The notes beneath the pieces are model-generated. The model was not told the DNA's origin. It made no database searches and saw only the letters and a list, made by a program, of their open reading frames with translations. 64,000 bases of DNA, from NCBI GenBank assembly GCA_945952415.1, contig CAMFIF010000007.1:1-64000 (forward strand). The letters run 5' to 3'. Both the position numbers and the translations under genes were made by a program. This document shows positions 27,376-35,911 of this stretch, in pieces (the first letter of the stretch is position 1; each line of letters starts with the position of its first letter). The stretch is from an uncultured Rhizobium sp. (GTDB taxonomy: Bacteria > Pseudomonadota > Alphaproteobacteria > Rhizobiales > Rhizobiaceae).

Positions 27376-29913
27376 ATGTCTGCGCTTCGGTTCGCACCGA
27401 AACATGTCCTCCGTTTTCTGCTGGTGGCGCTCTCTCTCTGCCTGATGCAACCGGCGGGGCGCGTGCTCGCCCAGCAGCCCGCCCCGGCGCCTGTGCCGGC
27501 TGCGGCAGGCCCCGCCCAGACGCCCGCCATCGATCCGCTTGCGGCTCTTGCCCAGACCATCGACAAGGCGCGCCGGCAGCTGACCTCGCTCGACGATCTC
27601 GCCAGGAAGGGCAATAATGACGATGCCCGGCTGGTCGATCTCAAGGCGAAGGTGGATGACCTCAGCCGCAATGTGCTGAAAAGCACGGTCAACCTGCGCC
27701 CGCGGCTGGAGGAAATCGCCAAGCGCCTGACCGAACTCGGCGATCCACCGAAGGACGGCCAGCCGCCCGAGACGCCCGAAGTGACCGGTGAGCGCAACCG
27801 CCTGACTGACGAGCGCGGCCGGATCAATGCGATCACGGGCGATGCGGAAAACCTTTCCGCCGATGCGGCAGAGCTTGCCAATGACATTACCGAAATGCGC
27901 CGCAAGCTCTTTACCGATACGCTCACGCGCCGCTCGGTCTTCACCTCGGACATGACCGACGAAGCAAGCGCGGCGCTCGGGGAGGAGATGGACAATCTTT
28001 CCCGCGCCGTCACCAGCTGGATGAATTTCGTCTGGAGGACGAAGCAGCTGCAGCTGCTGGGCGCGGTGATGCTCTCCATCGTCTCGGCACTGGTGCTGCT
28101 TTCCGGCGGCTACCGGATGGTGGGCTTTCTCATCCGCCGGCGCCCGCAGGAACCCGATCCGTCCTATATCAGCCGGCTGTCGGTCGCCTTCTGGTCGACG
28201 CTGCTTTCGGCCATGGTGCTCGCCTCCTTCCTCGGGTCCTGCTATTTCTTCCTCGATACGTTCAACGTGCTGAGGCCCGATATTGCGCCCATTCTTTCCG
28301 CGGCGCTGAGCTTCATCGGGCTTGTCTATTTCGTCTGGCGGCTGAGCCTCGCGGTCTTTGCGCCCTTCCAGCCGAGCTGGCGCCTCGTGCGCATCTCCAA
28401 CAGTGGGGCCTTCTGGATCGTTGCTGCGGTGGTGGCGATGACCTTCGTCAATGGTCTCGACTATCTGCTGAGCGCCATCAGCGTGGCGCTTGGCTCACCG
28501 GTGGTGCTGACGGTCGCAAAAAGCCTGATCGCCTCTGTCATCATCGGCATCATCCTGATTGCGATGACCTTCTCCAAGCCCGTTCTCGCCGAGGACGGCG
28601 ATCCTGACGCGCGTGGGAAACCCTGGCCGCGCTTCCTTGCGGGCAGCCTCCGGCTTGCCGGTCTCGGGCTGATCATGGCGGCGCTGGTCGGCTATGTGGG
28701 TCTTGCGCGCTTCGTCTCGACGCAGATCACGCTTACCGGCGCGGTGCTTGTCATGATGTATATCGGCATTCTCTCCGGCAAGGCCGCCGCCCGGCAGGGC
28801 AGTTTCGGCGGCACGCTGGTCGGCCAGTATCTGCGCCGGCGCTTCAAGCTCGATGCGGTCGCCCTCGACCAGCTGGGGCTTGCCGCGGGCTTCGGCATCT
28901 ACCTCCTGGCCCTCCTCACGGGCATTCCGCTGATCCTGCTATCCTGGGGTTTCCAGGTACGGGACCTGCAGATCTGGGCGTATCGGCTGTTCACCGAAAT
29001 CACCATCGGCAATATTTCCATATCGCTGGTGGGCATCATCAGCGGCGTGCTCATCTTCGTGATCGGTCTTTTCGGCACACGCTGGTTCCAGCGCTGGCTG
29101 GACGGCAATGTCATGGCCCGCAGCCACATGGATGCGGGGGTGCGCAATTCGGTGAAGACCGGGGTCGGCTATCTCGGTGTGGCGCTTGCCGGCCTGATCG
29201 GCATTTCCGCCGCCGGCATCGATCTTTCCAGCCTCGCGCTGGTTGCCGGTGCCCTGTCGCTCGGGATCGGTTTCGGTCTGCAGAATATCGTGTCCAACTT
29301 TGTCTCCGGCCTTATCCTGCTGGTCGAGCGCCCCTTCAAGGTCGGCGACTGGGTGGTGACGGGGACGACCGAAGGCTTCGTGCGCCGCATTTCGGTGCGC
29401 GCCACGGAAATCGAGACCTTCCAGCACCAGTCGATCATCGTGCCCAATTCCGAGCTGATCAATGCCTCGGTCGGCAACTGGACCCATCGCAACCGGCTGG
29501 GGCGCGTGGAAATTCCCGTTTCCGTGGCCTATGACAGCGATCCGCAGGAGGTCATGCAGATCCTTCTCGATCTTGCGAACAATCACCCGCTGGTGCTTCA
29601 CAATCCCGAGCCCTCCGTCGCTTTCATGGCTTTCGGACCCTTCTCGCTGGATTTCGAGCTCCGCCTCTATCTGGCCGATCTCTTCAATGGCACCCAGGTG
29701 CGCAACGATATCAGGATCGGCATCCTCGACCGTTTCCGGGAGAAGGGGATCGTCATTCCCATCCCGCAGCGAAACCTGACGGTCACCCTCGATGGGGCAG
29801 ACATTGGTGCGCTGGCAGAGGGCAAGGGGGCAGCCCGCCGGACGCAGACCGTGCCCACCGCCAGAACCGAGCCCGATGAAGGCGAGGCCGAGACGGAAAC
29901 CGTGCAGAAATAG
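27376..29913 (+). CDS. Large MscS-family mechanosensitive channel with DUF3772-type periplasmic domain
   Basis: The 845-residue protein has a signal peptide (residues 1-34), a periplasmic helical domain (DUF3772-like, about 45-210, with LDDLARKGNNDDARLVDLKAKVDDL), about eleven membrane segments (225-610) and the MscS pore/beta domain (about 615-800: LGIGFGLQNIVSNFVSGLILLVERPFKVGDWV, then VRATEIETFQHQSIIVPNSELI). It resembles MscK/MscM-type channels that release solutes after osmotic downshock. The final 40 residues are polar and variable. It stands alone. Confidence 0.92.
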   Translation: MSALRFAPKHVLRFLLVALSLCLMQPAGRVLAQQPAPAPVPAAAGPAQTPAIDPLAALAQTIDKARRQLTSLDDLARKGNNDDARLVDLKAKVDDLSRNVLKSTVNLRPRLEEIAKRLTELGDPPKDGQPPETPEVTGERNRLTDERGRINAITGDAENLSADAAELANDITEMRRKLFTDTLTRRSVFTSDMTDEASAALGEEMDNLSRAVTSWMNFVWRTKQLQLLGAVMLSIVSALVLLSGGYRMVGFLIRRRPQEPDPSYISRLSVAFWSTLLSAMVLASFLGSCYFFLDTFNVLRPDIAPILSAALSFIGLVYFVWRLSLAVFAPFQPSWRLVRISNSGAFWIVAAVVAMTFVNGLDYLLSAISVALGSPVVLTVAKSLIASVIIGIILIAMTFSKPVLAEDGDPDARGKPWPRFLAGSLRLAGLGLIMAALVGYVGLARFVSTQITLTGAVLVMMYIGILSGKAAARQGSFGGTLVGQYLRRRFKLDAVALDQLGLAAGFGIYLLALLTGIPLILLSWGFQVRDLQIWAYRLFTEITIGNISISLVGIISGVLIFVIGLFGTRWFQRWLDGNVMARSHMDAGVRNSVKTGVGYLGVALAGLIGISAAGIDLSSLALVAGALSLGIGFGLQNIVSNFVSGLILLVERPFKVGDWVVTGTTEGFVRRISVRATEIETFQHQSIIVPNSELINASVGNWTHRNRLGRVEIPVSVAYDSDPQEVMQILLDLANNHPLVLHNPEPSVAFMAFGPFSLDFELRLYLADLFNGTQVRNDIRIGILDRFREKGIVIPIPQRNLTVTLDGADIGALAEGKGAARRTQTVPTARTEPDEGEAETETVQK

Positions 29914-30030
29914 GTCGGCTTTTTGACATTCATGCGTCATTCACCGCAAGATGCTATATAAGGGTCCTGTGGGATCCCTATCGGATGCCTTGAACGGGGA
30001 GGCGGCGCCGGAACCGGTGCCGGGACACGG

Positions 30031-30297
30031 ATGAAGAGCATGTTCTGCGGGGTCGTTGCAGCCCTTCTCATTCCGGCAGGCCTTGTCCAGGCCGCCACCC
30101 TCATCAATGTCGGCTCCGAGCCTGTGGTGGTGCAGGTGTCGGAATCCTCCGGCCGCATGGATGTATCGCTCGATCCCGGCAGCCAGGAAGACGTCTGCCC
30201 GACGGGCTGTTTCCTCACCCTTCCGAGCGGCGACCGCATCGGCCTCGCTGGCGGCGAGACGGTCGAGATCGACAAGGGCACGGCTCATATCCGCTGA
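30031..30297 (+). CDS. Small exported protein with Cys pair
   Basis: The 88-residue protein has a signal peptide ending at VQA (about residue 21) and a mature domain of about 67 residues rich in beta-branched residues, with CPTGC as its only cysteine pair after the leader. The Cys pair could form a disulfide. Its product repeats a layout seen in small rhizobial periplasmic proteins; no function is known. Confidence 0.65.
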   Translation: MKSMFCGVVAALLIPAGLVQAATLINVGSEPVVVQVSESSGRMDVSLDPGSQEDVCPTGCFLTLPSGDRIGLAGGETVEIDKGTAHIR

Positions 30298-30424
30298 TAT
30301 CCCGTGCCATTTTTGGATCTATGGCAAATTTTCGAGACGCTCGAAATCGCATTAACATTTAAGAAAATTGTTCTCAGTAGCCTATGTCTCGATGAATAAA
30401 AATTTCGCGGCATAAGGACAGGCC

Positions 30425-31243
30425 ATGGCGTTTCTGGGAATTTCTGGGATGCAATATTCCGGTGAGTCGTTGAGCCATGCACGCATATTGCTGGCCGAAG
30501 ATTCGAACGTGTTCACCTCCATGATCGGCAAGCGCCTCAAGGAACTGTTCGACATCGACGTGATAATCTGCCGGAATTTCGAGGAGCTGCAGCTTGTCTA
30601 TGACAAGTCCGAAGAGCCGATCTCGCTGGCGATCTCCAACATCAACCTGCCGGGGGCGGAAAGCGGCGAGGCGCTCGATTATCTGATCGATCTCAGCATT
30701 CCCACGATCGTCTTCACCGGCACGTTCCAGGAAAGCACGCGCGAGCAGATACTCGCCAAGGACATCGTGGACTATGTCCTAAAAGACAACATCTTCGCGG
30801 TCGAGATGCTGGCCGAGTCGGTTTGCCGCTTCCTGACCAACCATCGTCATCACGTGCTGATTGTCGATGACAGCGCCACGGCGCGGGCGCTTTTGTCCAG
30901 CCGGCTCAAGCGTTACAATTTCCGTGTCAGCCTGGCCGAAAATGGGGCAAGGGCGCTCGAAATCCTTAAAGCCAATCCCGATATCGGCCTGATGGTGACC
31001 GATTACAACATGCCCGATATTGACGGCTTCGAGCTCACGCGGCGCATCCGCGCGAATACCGGCTCGCATCAGCTTAGAATCATTGGGGTTTCTTCCTCGT
31101 CCAACCGGCTTCTCTCGGCGCGCTTCCTCAAGGCGGGCGGAAACGATTTCATGCTACGTCCTTTCATCGATGAAGAGTTCTATTGCCGCGTTAACCAGAA
31201 TTTGGACACGCTCGTTCAGATCCGGAGCGCGAAAAACGGCTGA
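30425..31243 (+). CDS. Tandem-receiver response regulator lacking an output domain
   Basis: The 272-residue protein consists of two receiver domains (about 20-135 and 142-262). In the first the phosphoacceptor position reads SNINLPG, i.e. Asn replaces the Asp, while the Lys (YVLKDN) is kept. In the second the Asp is intact (MVTDYNMPD) but the conserved Lys is Arg (MLRPF). It is related along its whole length to the N-terminal part of the diguanylate cyclase encoded 248 bases downstream, suggesting duplication and loss or gain of GGDEF. It may act as a phosphate sink or an adaptor. Confidence 0.88.
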   Translation: MAFLGISGMQYSGESLSHARILLAEDSNVFTSMIGKRLKELFDIDVIICRNFEELQLVYDKSEEPISLAISNINLPGAESGEALDYLIDLSIPTIVFTGTFQESTREQILAKDIVDYVLKDNIFAVEMLAESVCRFLTNHRHHVLIVDDSATARALLSSRLKRYNFRVSLAENGARALEILKANPDIGLMVTDYNMPDIDGFELTRRIRANTGSHQLRIIGVSSSSNRLLSARFLKAGGNDFMLRPFIDEEFYCRVNQNLDTLVQIRSAKNG

Positions 31244-31490
31244 AACGGGCATTCCACCCGGTTTCCGGGCGGAACATCCATTGTATTTCTCTGAGGCCAA
31301 TTTCCTTAATTTTAAGCAATGACTGTTTAAGTTTAAAAGTGTTCGCCCAACCTCGGTTCATCAATCTGGTCTAGATTGGGAACATCAGGAAGCGGACGCT
31401 TTCTCGTATCCGCCGGGCTGGCGGTTTCAGCCCCCGAAGCACAGTCTTCGGCCATGCCGACTGAAAGCGAAGTGGAACACGGATCAGACC

Positions 31491-32816
31491 ATGACCGATG
31501 GGCAAGGTAATACTGCCGGGCAACAGACCGTCCTTCTCGTGGAGGATTCGCGCCTGTTCACCTCGGTTCTATCCTTCCGGTTCCAGAGCGAACTGGGGCT
31601 TGCGGTCGAGCATTGCGGCTCGCTGGCTGCGGTGCAGGAGGTTCTCAAGAACCGGGACCGGGCCTTCTCGCTTGCCATGGTGGACCTGAACCTGCCTGGT
31701 TCGCCGCGCGGCGAAGTGCTGAACCTGACGCTCGAGAACGATATTCCCACCGTGGTATTCACGGGCAGCTTCAGCCCGGAAACCCGTGCCGAGGTGATGC
31801 AGCGGCATGTGGTCGATTATGTCATGAAGGATAATGACCTGGCGCTGGAGAAGGCCTTTGCCGCCGTGCGCCAGGCGCTGGAAAACCGCAAGCGCCGCGT
31901 GCTGATGGTGGAGCGCGAAACCCGCGATGCCGCCGAGGTGGCGCAGGCGCTCCGTCGCATGCTGTTCCAGGTGGATGAGGTCACGAGCGGATGGGATGCG
32001 CTCGCCATGCTCGACAAGGCCGCCTATCATCTCGTCGTCTGCGGCGAGCAGCTGGGTGACATGAGCGGCGCGGAATTTTGCCGCCGCGCCCGCAAGCAGC
32101 ATCCCAGCAACCAGCTGGCGCTGATCGGGCTTTATCCCCCGGAAGACCGGTTCAACGGCCTTCTGTTCCTGCGGGCCGGAGCCACCGATGCAGTGCGGCT
32201 GCCGATCGTGCCGGAAGAATTCCAGTGCCGGGTGACGCATCACGTAGACGTGCTCGGCCAGATCCAGGCGCTGAGGGCCAGCGCAGCCTCGGATTATCTC
32301 ACCGGGCTTTACAACCGCCGCTTTTTCTACGCCGAAGGGCCGAAGATCATTCATCGCGGCCTCAAGGTCGGGCGGCATCTGTCGATCGGCGTGCTGGATA
32401 TCGATCACTTCAAGCGCCTCAACGATACCTATGGCCACGAAATCGGCGATCTGGTGCTTGTGGCGGTGGCGTCGAAGCTGAAGGCGGAGGTGGAAAACAC
32501 AGGCCATCTTCTCTGCCGGCTCGGAGGCGAGGAATTCGGCCTGATGGTCGTCGATCTCGATGCGGCCGAGGCGACCGCCTATTTCGACGAACTGCGCCGC
32601 CGGCTGGGCACTGTAAAGGTCGTGGCCGACGAGGAGGAGCTGTCCATCACCGTCTCCATCGGGGTTGCCGAGATCTCCGGCTTCGAAACCTTCGACAATT
32701 ACATCAATGCGGCAGACCAGTTCCTCTACATGGCCAAGCATCGCGGCCGCAACCAGGTCTATTCCGACTATCTGATGGCGACGGAAAGTTCGCGTGCAAG
32801 GCGCGCAGCCGGCTGA
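31491..32816 (+). CDS. PleD-like diguanylate cyclase
   Basis: The 441-residue protein has a receiver with intact Asp (AMVDLNLPGS) and Lys (VMKDN), a second, degenerate receiver (about 137-255, where VVCGEQLGD replaces the Asp motif) and a GGDEF domain (about 270-430) with YNRRFF, FKRLNDTYGHEIGD and the active signature RLGGEEFG. The RxxD inhibitory site normally five residues before the signature is absent, so product inhibition may be weak. It should make cyclic di-GMP when phosphorylated. It counterbalances the phosphodiesterase encoded at 23884. Confidence 0.92.
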   Translation: MTDGQGNTAGQQTVLLVEDSRLFTSVLSFRFQSELGLAVEHCGSLAAVQEVLKNRDRAFSLAMVDLNLPGSPRGEVLNLTLENDIPTVVFTGSFSPETRAEVMQRHVVDYVMKDNDLALEKAFAAVRQALENRKRRVLMVERETRDAAEVAQALRRMLFQVDEVTSGWDALAMLDKAAYHLVVCGEQLGDMSGAEFCRRARKQHPSNQLALIGLYPPEDRFNGLLFLRAGATDAVRLPIVPEEFQCRVTHHVDVLGQIQALRASAASDYLTGLYNRRFFYAEGPKIIHRGLKVGRHLSIGVLDIDHFKRLNDTYGHEIGDLVLVAVASKLKAEVENTGHLLCRLGGEEFGLMVVDLDAAEATAYFDELRRRLGTVKVVADEEELSITVSIGVAEISGFETFDNYINAADQFLYMAKHRGRNQVYSDYLMATESSRARRAAG

Positions 32817-32835
32817 ACCGGAAAAGTCCACGCAG

Positions 32836-32869
32836 ACGAAAATGCCGCCCTTTCGGGCGGCATTTTCGT
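32836..32869. terminator. Bidirectional terminator
   Basis: AAAATGCCGCCC pairs with GGGCGGCATTTT around a TTTC loop. It separates the convergent cyclase and GlxA-type regulator genes. Confidence 0.9.
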
Positions 32870-32892
32870 TTCAGGCGGCACTTTGCGGAGGA

Positions 32893-33912
32893 TCAGACCA
32901 CCACGCCGGTGCGGTTTGTGTTCATGTTGATCTTGCGCTCGGCACGCTCCTGCTGGGGCGAGCGGTTGTAGAGCTCGCGATAACACTTGGAGAAGTGCGA
33001 GGCGGAGACGAAACCGCAGGCAACCGCCACTTCTACAACAGGCATCGAAGACTGGACGAGCAGGTGGCGCGCCCGGTCGAGGCGGATTTCCAGATAGTAG
33101 CGGGCGGGGGAGCGGCCCATTTCCTGGCGGAAAAGGCGCTCGATCTGGCGGCGCGAAAGGCCCGCATGATCGGCGATCTCGAGCAGCGACAGCGGCTCGG
33201 CGAGATTGCTTTCCATGAGTTCGATGATCGAGAGCACCTTGGAATTCTGCACGCCGAGACGGGCGCGCAGCGGCAGGCGCTGCCGGTCATGGGCGCTGCG
33301 AACCCGATCCGTGAGGGCCTGTTCGCATACACGGTTGACGAGATTTTCGCCGAAGTCCTGGCTGATCAGGTTCAGCATCATGTCCAGCGAGGCGGTGCCG
33401 CCGGCGCAGGTATAGATGTTACTGTCGATTTCATAGAGGTCGGCGTAGACTTCCGCCTGCGGGAAGGTCTCGGCGAAGCCGGGCAGGTTTTCCCAGTGGA
33501 TGGCGCAGCGCTTGCCGTTCAGCAGGCCGGCCTGGGCGAGCACATGGGCGCCCGTGCACAGGCTGCCGACCGCCACGCCGCGATTATAGACTTCGCGCAG
33601 CCAGGCGGAGACGGACTTGTTGTGGAACTCTTCCACATAGATGCCGGAACAGACGATCGCCATGTTCGGCCGGCCTTCGCCGGAGAGATGGCGGCGCTCA
33701 TCGGCCAGCGAAGTGTTCACCTCGATGCTGATGCCCGAGGAGGAGGCAACCTTCTGCCCGTCGACGGAGGCCAGTCTCCACACATAGGCGGGATAGCCCA
33801 GCATGCGGTTGGCGATGCGCAGCGTTTCGATCGCGGCCGAGAAGGGCAGCATGGAAAAGTGGGGTACGAGGAAGAAGACGATCGAGCGCTTCTTGGTCTG
33901 GGCCTTGTTCAT
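32893..33912 (-). CDS. GlxA-family AraC-type transcriptional regulator
   Basis: The 339-residue protein has an N-terminal class-I glutamine-amidotransferase-like (DJ-1/PfpI) domain (about 10-195, with SLCTGAHVLAQAGLLNGKRCAIHWE) and a C-terminal AraC helix-turn-helix pair (about 225-325, LLEIADHAGLSRRQIERLFRQ and ACGFVSASHFSKCYREL). The group includes GbdR and CdhR, regulators of glycine betaine and carnitine use, so a role in quaternary-amine catabolism is possible. No such catabolic genes are adjacent. Confidence 0.9.
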   Translation of the reverse strand: MNKAQTKKRSIVFFLVPHFSMLPFSAAIETLRIANRMLGYPAYVWRLASVDGQKVASSSGISIEVNTSLADERRHLSGEGRPNMAIVCSGIYVEEFHNKSVSAWLREVYNRGVAVGSLCTGAHVLAQAGLLNGKRCAIHWENLPGFAETFPQAEVYADLYEIDSNIYTCAGGTASLDMMLNLISQDFGENLVNRVCEQALTDRVRSAHDRQRLPLRARLGVQNSKVLSIIELMESNLAEPLSLLEIADHAGLSRRQIERLFRQEMGRSPARYYLEIRLDRARHLLVQSSMPVVEVAVACGFVSASHFSKCYRELYNRSPQQERAERKINMNTNRTGVVV

Positions 33913-34215
33913 GACCTGAACTCCCGCGGGGTGGTGTCAACGCGTATCGCACATCCTGGCCAGAGCCTGCTCAATATCAGGCGCGTCAGGGAAGGTCGGC
34001 TCTCAAGCAGCGCCACGCGGCTATTCGAGCTCGCATGATCTATTGCTTAAAAACGACATTTACACTGACGCAGCGAAAGGCGGAAGGGGGGACTAAAGGC
34101 GACATTCGCAAAATATTTGCGACATGAGCCATCAATTTCTTTGTGGGTGGTTGAAAGCTACACTTTCAGGTAGGCCTTCAAAAACTCGATATTAGAGTGG
34201 TTTGCAATAAGGCTG
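33913..34215. other. Intergenic, no gene seen
   Basis: AT-richer than its surroundings. I see no supported ORF, RNA or repeat; it should contain the promoter of the GlxA-type regulator. Confidence 0.6.
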
Positions 34216-34265
34216 CTCAAAAACGGTCCGAGCCGAGCCGGAAGTCAATCGTTCCGGCACGGCTC
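34216..34265 (-). terminator. Terminator of the DUF1127 gene
   Basis: On the minus strand an outer GAGCCG/CGGCTC stem and an inner CCGGAA/TTCCGG stem, with two-base internal bulges on each side, are followed by GTTTTTGAG. Confidence 0.65.
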
Positions 34266-34298
34266 AGGGTGGGGTTGTCGCAAATTGACCCATGAGGC

Positions 34299-34487
34299 TT
34301 AGCGGTCCGCATCGGATGCGGGCCAGCCGATATCCTTGAGGATATGGTCGGGCATGGATTCCAGCCGGCGCAGGGCCTTGAAGCTCCGCCAGGTTTCCAG
34401 CGCCGCGCGGAAGGGGCCAAGCGGCAATTCGAACCAGGCAACAGGCGAGGGTGCCCGCCGCCGGGAGACGGTGGTGATCGTGGTCAT
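34299..34487 (-). CDS. DUF1127 (YjiS-like) small basic protein
   Basis: The 62-residue protein ends with the DUF1127 pattern: FRAALETWRSFKALRRLESM, then DHILKDIGWP. Short DUF1127 proteins in Rhizobiaceae affect phosphate/carbon metabolism and RNA turnover. ATG 34487 follows AAAGGA; the frame from 34592 is longer but has no ribosome site. This gene marks the last chromosome-like feature before the accessory island. Confidence 0.85.
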   Translation of the reverse strand: MTTITTVSRRRAPSPVAWFELPLGPFRAALETWRSFKALRRLESMPDHILKDIGWPASDADR

Positions 34488-34959
34488 CGGTCTGTCCTTT
34501 CGTTGAGCGAACGGGGGAGGGCCGTTCGCAAGAATGACTATGCGCCTGGTTTTTGCATCAATCCAGAGAATGTTTTTGATGCTATCGATCAATTATTGTG
34601 ATTTTAACCGGAAGGAAAATCTTGTCCTGAGGACAAATCCGCGGTGTCAAAACTAAAAAGTTGCGACTTCAAACCAAGCCAAAGTCGACTTGGCCACAAA
34701 AAGCGTGACTTTAAGAATCGCGAAAACGGAGGAAGCCCCAGCGATTTCATGTAGTTGCGGATTTCATGTTTACTCCCTCTGTCGAGGTCCGGAAGCTATG
34801 GTCGTTCAGCTCCATCTCAAATTTTCGAGACTTTAGCTGAACGGCTGCAAAAAGGCTGAGATCAGTGTCCGGTCAAATATCACGGCAAGCAAGCGGGATT
34901 TCGCCTGCAACGCTAACACTGTTAGCTGCTCGGGCTGGCGGAGATGCAAAAATATGCTC
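34488..34959. other. Left edge of accessory island, no gene seen
   Basis: AT-rich, with no tRNA, integrase or obvious attachment repeat. Composition and codon use change here, so the island boundary probably lies in this stretch. A 68-codon frame at 34833-35039 overlaps the XRE gene out of frame and is not supported. Confidence 0.5.
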
Positions 34960-35457
34960 TCAACCGCCGTGACGGCTTTGTGTCGCAAGTCTTGCAATTG
35001 ACCGCGTACCATTAGGAGCGTCGGAGAGGAGAACCCCAAGCTTTTCCAGTGTTGCCAGCATGGTGGACACGGACTTAACAGGTACGAGGATATTCTGTCC
35101 GCTTTCTATGCGTGAAATGACGCTCTGCCCGATGCCTGAAAGCGCGGCGAATTCGCGTTGCGAAAGATTTGCGAGGCTCCTACCGACCCTGATCTTGTCG
35201 CGGTGCGAAGGGTCGAATTCCTTTGGCGACGGCCAGCTTATTCCTGCCCCCTGGCTACCATCGGCCGCAAGGAACTCAACTCCCTCCCGCTCGTAGTATT
35301 TCCTTAGCACCACGATATCGTAGGGCAAACGAATGTAGCTGCCCTCTTCAAGTCGCCTGAGAGTGCGGAAACTTATGCCGGATTCTCCCGCGACCTGCTC
35401 TTGGCTTTTGTTCAAGACGGAGCGGGCTGCCCTCAGACTGTCAGCCATTAAATCCAT
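34960..35457 (-). CDS. XRE-family regulator with two helix-turn-helix domains
   Basis: The 165-residue protein contains two Xre-type HTH domains. The first (about 4-55) reads LNKSQEQVAGESGISFRTLRRLEEG; the second (about 88-145) reads LANLSQREFAALSGIGQSVISRIESG. Such tandem domains can bind one operator as a monomer. It is divergent from the small-protein/FtsH-like pair with 145 bases between start codons, so it probably represses that pair and itself. ATG 35457 or 35448 could start it; neither has a clear ribosome site. Confidence 0.85.
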   Translation of the reverse strand: MDLMADSLRAARSVLNKSQEQVAGESGISFRTLRRLEEGSYIRLPYDIVVLRKYYEREGVEFLAADGSQGAGISWPSPKEFDPSHRDKIRVGRSLANLSQREFAALSGIGQSVISRIESGQNILVPVKSVSTMLATLEKLGVLLSDAPNGTRSIARLATQSRHGG

Positions 35458-35602
35458 GTACCGAGTTGAGCGGTAGGCTTAGTAATGTCAACATTGGGTA
35501 GTTATGATCTATTAATTGCGGTTTTTGATTTCGTAAATTGACATTTTGATGCGACTCGGTCGTTGGTAATTCCTGTCACCAACACGAATCGGAGGGTGTC
35601 TC

Positions 35603-35911
35603 ATGCCTAGTCCTTGGCTTGGTACCGAACCTGAAATCCTTATTCCCCGCCTTGAGCGACTGACGCGTGACCTTGAAGAAATTTCGCGAAAAAACCATCG
35701 CATGTCAGGCAGCTCTGTGCTGCTTGAAGATTTTTTCCTTTGCCAGAGGGCTGTACCCTGTTTGGCGGGGCACATGTTTGGTCATCCCGAGATTGATAAC
35801 GGCAGCCCAGGCTTTACCAGCGAGCTTTTCTATCTCGATCCTGAGCGGCGTGTCGCAAGAACGCTCAGCCGCTGGTATCGGCTCGGTGGCGCAAAGGAAT
35901 TCAAGAAATGA
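35603..35911 (+). CDS. Small protein coupled to an FtsH-like protease (DUF6634-like)
   Basis: The 102-residue soluble protein has an N-terminal charged helix (LERLTRDLEEISRKNHRM), a central segment with Cys and His (FFLCQRAVPCLAGHMFGHPEI) and a C-terminal ARTLSRWYRLG motif. It resembles small rhizobial plasmid proteins I recall as DUF6634, with low certainty. ATG 35603 follows GGAGGGTGTCTC. Its stop overlaps the next start (ATGA), implying fixed stoichiometry with the protease; adaptor, substrate or inhibitor are all possible. Confidence 0.75.
   Translation: MPSPWLGTEPEILIPRLERLTRDLEEISRKNHRMSGSSVLLEDFFLCQRAVPCLAGHMFGHPEIDNGSPGFTSELFYLDPERRVARTLSRWYRLGGAKEFKK

Noticed and set aside
34833..35039. 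68-codon minus-strand frame at the island edge
   Set aside because: Overlaps the XRE gene out of frame and has no ribosome site.
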